The notes beneath the pieces are model-generated. The model did no database searches, was not told where the DNA came from, and saw only the letters and a list, made by a program, of their open reading frames with translations. Positions 58,893 through 64,000 of a DNA stretch of 64,000 bases are shown one piece after another; the first letter of the stretch is position 1, and each line of letters starts with the position of its first letter. The position numbers and the translations under genes are program-made. Origin of the DNA: Rostrohypoxylon terebratum (Eukaryota > Ascomycota > Sordariomycetes > Xylariales > Hypoxylaceae); NCBI GenBank assembly GCA_022497145.1, contig MU385862.1, positions 248,001 to 312,000 on the forward strand, given 5' to 3'.

Positions 58893-61693
58893 TCAGGCCT
58901 CGCCGGTGACCTCGGCCGTCCAATCCTTCCGAATCTCCAATTCTAGCAACTCGGGCGTATTCTCGATGACGAGGCCCTTCTCGTTGGCCAGATGCAGCAG
59001 GCAGATGAAGCAGAAGCTCGTCGAGATGTCGTCCATGACGGCCTTGGGGTACACCGCCTGCAGATCGTTCATGACGTCGGTGAACTTGAGTGTCGGCTCC
59101 TCCTTGGGCTTCTGCGAGGGTGACGAGGGCGTGGGAAGCCTCGAACGCTCGGCATCCTGTAGTCCTGTTAGATAATATTACCCAGTAGATTGAGACTGAG
59201 ACTTACCGCAGGAGTTTCGAGAGATCCTATTCCCTTCCATAGCTCCTCCTTCAGCCGACGTACATCCACCTTCTTCGCTACACGCGCGTACTGCACGTAT
59301 TCGGGCCTTAGTCTTCGTGTTGATGTGACCAGCTGCGTCCCGAACCCGCCAGTAGTCATGCCGTTGTCCAACATGCCTGTAATACCAATATCCTGGGTAG
59401 CAGGGACGTCGGCGCCCGGCGAAAAGTGATCCCTTGCGTCGGCGAACTCGAGATCGTCGTCGTCGTCTAGCATACCACCACCAGGCAGCGGCATCTCGTC
59501 GTCGAAGAAGTTCGCGTCATAGTCACCCGTAGGTAGAACCGTATCCTGATCCGTGTTTTGCTGCGGCTCTCTCTGCGCCCAGAAAGCTTCGTTCATGTCA
59601 CCCGGAGCGACGTTATTTTCTTGGTGGCCACCGTTGTTCCCGAATAGGCCGCTCTTGTTGCCGAAGCGGGCGCGACGGTTCATGCGGGCTTTTGGCTTCA
59701 GAAAAAGGCTTAGCAACTGTGTCGAGTTGAAGTGTTTGTCATCGGGAAGCAGGTTTCGAGTCTTGGATTTCCAGTCCTTTTTAGGCATAGATATGGCAGA
59801 GTTACTAGCCGCTTGCGTGAATATTGTATCGGCTAGTTTCTGATCCAGGGGAGATTTGAAGTCTACCTCGAAAGGTTCCTTCTCTTTTCGCTGACGAGTA
59901 GCTGTCTCGGGCTTGTTGGCATCCTTGATCTTGCGTATCCTCCAGTGTTCCGGGCCGGCCCAGTTCTTCTGGAGAGCCTGGTCGAAGTAGCCTAGGATAT
60001 CTTCGTGCATCTTATCTGCGTTCTTAGCGTGCTTCATAGAGATGATATAATCGCCGTTGTCATCTTCGACACCATCGACACCGTCCACTCCGGGCATACC
60101 ATCGTCAGCGCCAACGGTATATGGCCGCATCTGAGGTTCTAGCGCGGCTTCCCGAGCCCACGCCTCACCACCCTCACCGAATGCAACTTCGGCAATATCG
60201 AAACCTCCCATGGCTGTCATATCATCGAATCCGGCAGGGTTGTCGTCGTCGATGAACATGCCGGATTTATCGCCGCTAGCACTGGTTCCACTAAGGTCCT
60301 CATCGTCGTCATTCTCCGAAGCGCGTAAGAACGGCAACTCCATAGATCCTGATGGGTTACCAAGTTCGAAAGTCTTTAATGATGGGCAGATATCTTGCTC
60401 GTCTAACTTGGTAAGATCTGGGAAGAATTTAGCGCCGAGAGCGCCGATGTCAATTTCTACGTCGTCCTCTTCTTGTGCGGGCTGCTCCCCTGTAATAGTC
60501 GCTTCCGACTGGTTGTCGTCTACCTCTTCGTCCTCTTCGTCCGCCGTAGCATCTTCCCTCCGTCGAGGCTTGTCACCTTCTACGGAAGCGTCGTTGGCGT
60601 CATCGCTGCTGTCGAATACAATGCGACCTTGGCCATCGATCATAAGGTGGTTGAGCAGAAGACCTTTAGCGCCACCTTCATCAAAGTCCGCCGAGGCTTT
60701 CTTGAACAGTGGGTCCACTCCGAATTCAAGTTCGAATTTCTTGAGTTGCAGGGAAGCGAAGGATGGTACAAGGGTAGCTTCCGAGGATCGTTGCTGTATT
60801 TGTGATTAATATTTTCTTATAATATGGTATGTCGTAGCTTGTTAAGCTTACTCTCTTCTTGGTCTTCTTCTTAATTACGTTTCCATCCTCGTCGACTTCC
60901 TCTTCGCTTTCCTCACCGTCTTGCTCGCCGTCCTTGTCTTTCTTTTTGGAATTGCTGTCTGCGAGACCGCTGAGTAGTTTGCCTGTCTCCGTAGCTACGC
61001 TGTCGACTCTACTCGTGTAAATCTTGACACAACCGTCTAAGGTGCAACTGGCTCGCTGAAAATTGACGCCGTCTCCGTCCTTTAGCAGTGACATATCGTG
61101 GAAGTAGTCGATCAGTGCGAAATTCCAGGAGTTTGTGGCATTGATCTTGTTGTCTGTGGCCATCTTCATCCATTCCTCGAAATTGGCCAAGATAGGCATG
61201 CGCTTCATAGGCGTCACGCCTGTGTTTGTGCCGGCAACATATACATCGTCGTCGTCGTCCCCGGCGCGTCGCGGCGTGCGCGGATTGGAGCGGGGAGACC
61301 CATTATCGATATCAGCCAGCCTTTTCTTCGCAGGCGTCGCCGCAGCCGCCTGCAGGTCGTTAATCTGTCTTTCGTGAAGGGCTCGCCTTGAATGAAGTCT
61401 CCCCTTTTTCTCTTGTGCGTCGTCGTTTAGAGGGATCCTGTTTTTTAGGGGTTTAAAAGGTTAGAGGCTTTTCAGGAGGTCTGGTTGCTGGGGGGAGGTG
61501 CAGGGAGAGGTGCAGGAGGCGTAGGAGATGCGGGACAGCTGAACAACCTGAACAATCGGTGTAGTAAACATCTGACAACTTTGGAACTGACTCGGTTAAC
61601 TCACTTTAGGGGAGATTTAAATGGAGATCCTGATGAACCGCTTGTTGTTCGGCTGCTAACGCTGGCGCGAGGAACCTGAGCTACTCGAGGCAT
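58893..61693 (-). CDS. brn1: Condensin subunit 2, kleisin (Brn1/CAP-H/Barren)
   Basis: Four exons: 61693-61605, 61437-60852, 60793-59207, 59156-58893, with introns of 167, 58 and 50 nt; phases fit 841 aa. The start MPRVAQVPRASVSSR leads to conserved Barren blocks: NDDAQEKKGRLHSRRALHE, MKMATDNKINATNSWNFAL, IDYFHDM, LLKDGDGVNFQRASCTLDG, KIYTSRVDSVATETGKLL, then GLLLNHLMIDGQGRIVFDS, an acidic middle, KKNWAGPEHWRIRK, PFEVDF, and the C-terminal winged-helix part (PEYVQYARVAKKVDVRRLK, SFCFICLLHLANEKGL). CAP-H closes the SMC2-SMC4 ring of condensin and binds the Ycg1/Ycs4-type HEAT subunits, in the nucleus during mitosis. Both SMC-binding ends are present. Long open frames on the opposite strand (59553-60809) are shadows. 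Confidence 0.96.
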
Positions 61694-63081
61694 CGTGTAA
61701 TTTTCTAGATGCGCATGTATTTGTGTTGTTTGTAAATTGGGTCGAGATGCAGGTCATGAAAATTAATGTGTGTCGCGTTGCGTTGCGTTGCGTATTCGGA
61801 GTTTGTGCGGTTGCCGGTTCAAGGTTGCGTGGTGCGTGGTGCATGGTGCGGGATGAACTTGGAACTTCGATGTTGCGCAAGACTCAAGTAAACAAATCAG
61901 AGATAAGCTAAGCCTATTTAGTCTAAAATTGGGGTTTTGGCGGGGAGATGGAGAGCTGACTTCACGACTTCCACACCTTCCACGCTTTCTGCAAGTCTCT
62001 GAACTCTGAAGGTGCTGCGCCACCGCCACAACAATGAGAGTTTCAAACGGCTTGTGGCGTAACCCCTCTTTCCCCTCCTGCCCCTCCAAGCAGCTCCTGT
62101 TGCTCCAATTGGAACATGGCTAATTGGTGCTGACACAGCCTCCCTTGGCAGAGTACGCGTGGAATACTTGCTCGGAACTTACCTATTGCCTGTGTACGCG
62201 GATACTTGACTACTACATAGGTACTTACTTAAGAGTACGGATTATCTACATAGTAAGGGACCAAGAGCAACCGGAGTCTGGACTCTGGAACCCAGAAGCT
62301 AAAGAGAAAGATCACCCGGGTTCTCTTCTTTAAAACGTCATTCTAAACGTTCAAACATTATTTTTCTTCCAATCTTCTCATCTTCAAACAAATTCCTCTT
62401 CATAAAGTTTCCTCGAAAATGTCTTAATTGAACATTCGCCAAGTCATAGCGCATACGAGCGCGTGCGAAAATCCTGATATCGACGTCACATCTTGTCTGA
62501 GGCCGCCCATCTATACTTATCCCACCCTATCTGACCTACCTGACCTACCTGACCTATACGTCAATTGCCCATGACAATGCCTTGGATTTCCAGCGGTCTG
62601 GGAAGGATCTGACGCACTAGCTTCAGTTACAGGACATACTGCGCGGTACACATGTTATGCCCGGGGTTCTTTCTGTCGTCCACGTCAACGGGACGTAGGG
62701 ATGTGCACTGTAGTGGTATTTGCTGTGAGTAGTGATTGCAGTATTAGCAAGGTACTTGCCGGGTAGTTGACGACTTGATTGGCCTCCTCGACCTGTACCT
62801 AAGCTCACCACTTCATCAATACCACCTCCTAAACAATACCCAAGAACTACCTAATACCTAAATTGGCTATCAATTCTATCAATTCTATCATTACCATCCA
62901 TCCCGACAAGATTTGACCTTCCCGATCGTTTTGTTATATCATATAATATCCTTCCGCTCATTTTTAGGTCCAGGTTTCATCTTACCGCTTGACAAATTCC
63001 ATCAATTTTACTCATGTCCTAATCTCTCTATTTCCCCCCCTGACTATGGCATTTTAATCGCGACCAGCCAGCCAAGCCAAA
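61694..63081. other. Divergent promoter region between brn1 and the exchanger gene
   Basis: This 1.4-kb region should drive brn1 to the left and the sodium/calcium exchanger to the right. It has a GTTGCGTTGCGTTGCG repeat (about 61775-61790), a 9-nt repeat at 62531-62557 and C/T-rich leader DNA before 63082. Open frames in it are not supported. Confidence 0.45.
62531..62557 (+). repeat. 9-nt tandem repeat (CTGACCTAC), 3 units
   Basis: Three units, the last ending in T, about 525 nt upstream of the exchanger start. Confidence 0.85.
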
Positions 63082-64000
63082 ATGCAGAATACCTTATCTT
63101 GGAGGAGGGGGGGTGTCAGCTCTCGGCCCTTCTATACAACGATATTCATTATTACTCTCCTCGCCACATACAGTATATTCATACGAGGGCCAACAGCCTC
63201 ATTAAGAGCGCCCCCATCTCTATCCCCGCGTTCTGGGGAAGAATGCCGTTTAGTTCACAGTGCCCCTGACAAGTGCGCCTTTGTAAGGCTCAATTGCAGG
63301 GATGACGAAGCAGGCATTATAGAATATCTCACATTCTATTATTGCGACCTGGAGCGTGCACAGCCCGTTGCCTTCATCATGCTAGCCCTCTGGCTAGGCT
63401 TGCTGTTCACCACCATCGGTATAGCCGCCAGTGACTTCTTCAGCGTCAACCTTAGCACCATCGCAACCGTCCTCGGTCTAAGTGAGAGTCTTGCCGGCGT
63501 CACCTTCCTGGCTTTGGGAAATGGCTCGCCGGATGTATTCAGTACATTTGCCGCCATGAGCTCCAATAGTGGGAGCATGGCCATCGGCGAGCTAATCGGT
63601 GCCGCAGGCTTCATCACCTCCGTCGTGGCCGGTTCCATGGCTCTTGTTCGCGAGTTCAGGGTTTCCAGGAAGACCTTTGTGCGAGACATCTGCTTTTTCA
63701 TAGCAGCCGTTAGCTTTGCCATGGGCTTCTTGGCCGACGGTTACTTACACCTGTGGGAATGCGCCTCCATGATAGCTTTTTACATCTTCTACGTCATCGT
63801 GGTCGTTGGTTGGCATGCTGTCGTCAAAAGGAGGAAAGCGAGGCGAGCCAAGGAGGCCCAATCTCGTGGTCATTTCTACGCATCTGCGAACGAACATGGA
63901 GACGATGCGTTAGAGCCTTACAGAGATGACCCGGATGATGAAGACGTTCCGCCGGCAGAGCGTCGTATTTCCTGGAGAAGTGGGTCCGATATCAGCGCCC
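63082..64000 (+). CDS. Sodium/calcium exchanger family protein, 5' part (runs off the window)
   Basis: ATG at 63082 opens a frame that stays open to the window edge. It starts MQNTLSWRRGGVSSRPFYT, followed by a signal-anchor or first helix (TIFIITLLATYSIFI), then a Cys-bearing stretch (EECRLVHSAPDKCAFVRLNC) and YLTFYYC. The exchanger domain follows: helices LALWLGLLFTTIGIAASDFF and LGLSESLAGVTFLALGNGSP, then DVFSTFAAMSSNSGS, IGELIGAAGFITSVVAGSMA. GNGSPD is the alpha-1 repeat signature of NCX-type cation exchangers. A cytosolic loop rich in charged residues begins near the edge; the second exchanger half lies outside. Relatives sit in internal membranes (vacuole or ER) and move calcium against sodium or protons. 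A longer open frame at 62913-63269 in a different phase is a shadow. Confidence 0.9.
   Translation, partial: MQNTLSWRRGGVSSRPFYTTIFIITLLATYSIFIRGPTASLRAPPSLSPRSGEECRLVHSAPDKCAFVRLNCRDDEAGIIEYLTFYYCDLERAQPVAFIMLALWLGLLFTTIGIAASDFFSVNLSTIATVLGLSESLAGVTFLALGNGSPDVFSTFAAMSSNSGSMAIGELIGAAGFITSVVAGSMALVREFRVSRKTFVRDICFFIAAVSFAMGFLADGYLHLWECASMIAFYIFYVIVVVGWHAVVKRRKARRAKEAQSRGHFYASANEHGDDALEPYRDDPDDEDVPPAERRISWRSGSDISA

Noticed and set aside
60210..60809. Plus-strand open frame of about 200 codons
   Set aside because: It is antisense to brn1, whose minus-strand frame matches the Barren family throughout; Ser runs mirror the acidic region.
62913..63269. Open frame of 118 codons at the exchanger 5' end
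   Set aside because: It overlaps the exchanger coding frame in another phase; the exchanger frame shows family motifs and an ATG at 63082.
1..64000. CRISPR arrays, bacterial operons or riboswitches
   Set aside because: The window is eukaryotic with spliced genes; no spaced direct repeats or riboswitch cores were seen.

Overview
The window looks like nuclear DNA of a filamentous ascomycete (Pezizomycotina, most likely a Sordariomycete). Genes are split by short GT-AG introns, mostly 44-90 nt, and many carry a TACTAAC or GCTAAC branch site. The gene set is fungal: a group III HAMP-repeat histidine kinase, a DUF1996 protein, a DUF6536 protein and a BAR-PH-ArfGAP protein. One paralogous fragment carries a one-sided excess of C-to-T and G-to-A changes, which resembles repeat-induced point mutation (RIP). 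All gene models below were spliced by hand from the sequence; phases were checked where the parts could be joined.

Region 1-15 kb reads as an accessory, fast-evolving compartment. It holds the 3' end of a DUF1996 gene (1-500), an unrecognised decayed coding region (1151-2436), a possible small two-exon gene (2816-3117), a RIP-like copy (3860-4245) of the 3' end of the zinc-ribbon/membrane gene at 5129-7934, a DUF6536 membrane protein with an apparent frame break (8720-10968), and a large unnamed fungal protein (11820-14880).

Region 15-33 kb is a conserved housekeeping and regulatory block. It has a low-complexity protein with an in-frame TGA near its start (15083-16804, minus), a Chk2/Rad53-type FHA-kinase (17747-20043, minus), a BAR-PH-ArfGAP centaurin (22075-25667, minus) and, divergent from it, a Munc13/Ync13-like C2 protein (28970-33197). 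The last two both belong to membrane traffic.

Region 33-55 kb is gene-poor. About 8.3 kb of non-coding DNA, with a 10-N assembly gap between G and C homopolymers, precedes the osmosensing/dicarboximide-target histidine kinase os-1/nik1 (41534-45669). Two small spliced minus-strand genes (48363-48717 and 49665-50927) are proposed here with modest confidence.

Region 55-64 kb has a SAM+HMG-box protein (55490-57483) convergent with the condensin kleisin Brn1/CAP-H (58893-61693, minus). Divergent from Brn1 is the 5' part of a sodium/calcium exchanger (63082 to the window edge).

Intergenic DNA throughout is studded with the short motif CCTAGGTA/GGTACCTACC and with small tandem repeats. I saw no tRNA, rRNA, CRISPR array, secondary-metabolite cluster or intact transposon. 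No obviously new multi-gene system is visible. The most interesting signals are the RIP-like paralogue beside its intact source, the disrupted frames in two genes, and the small unrecognised spliced genes.
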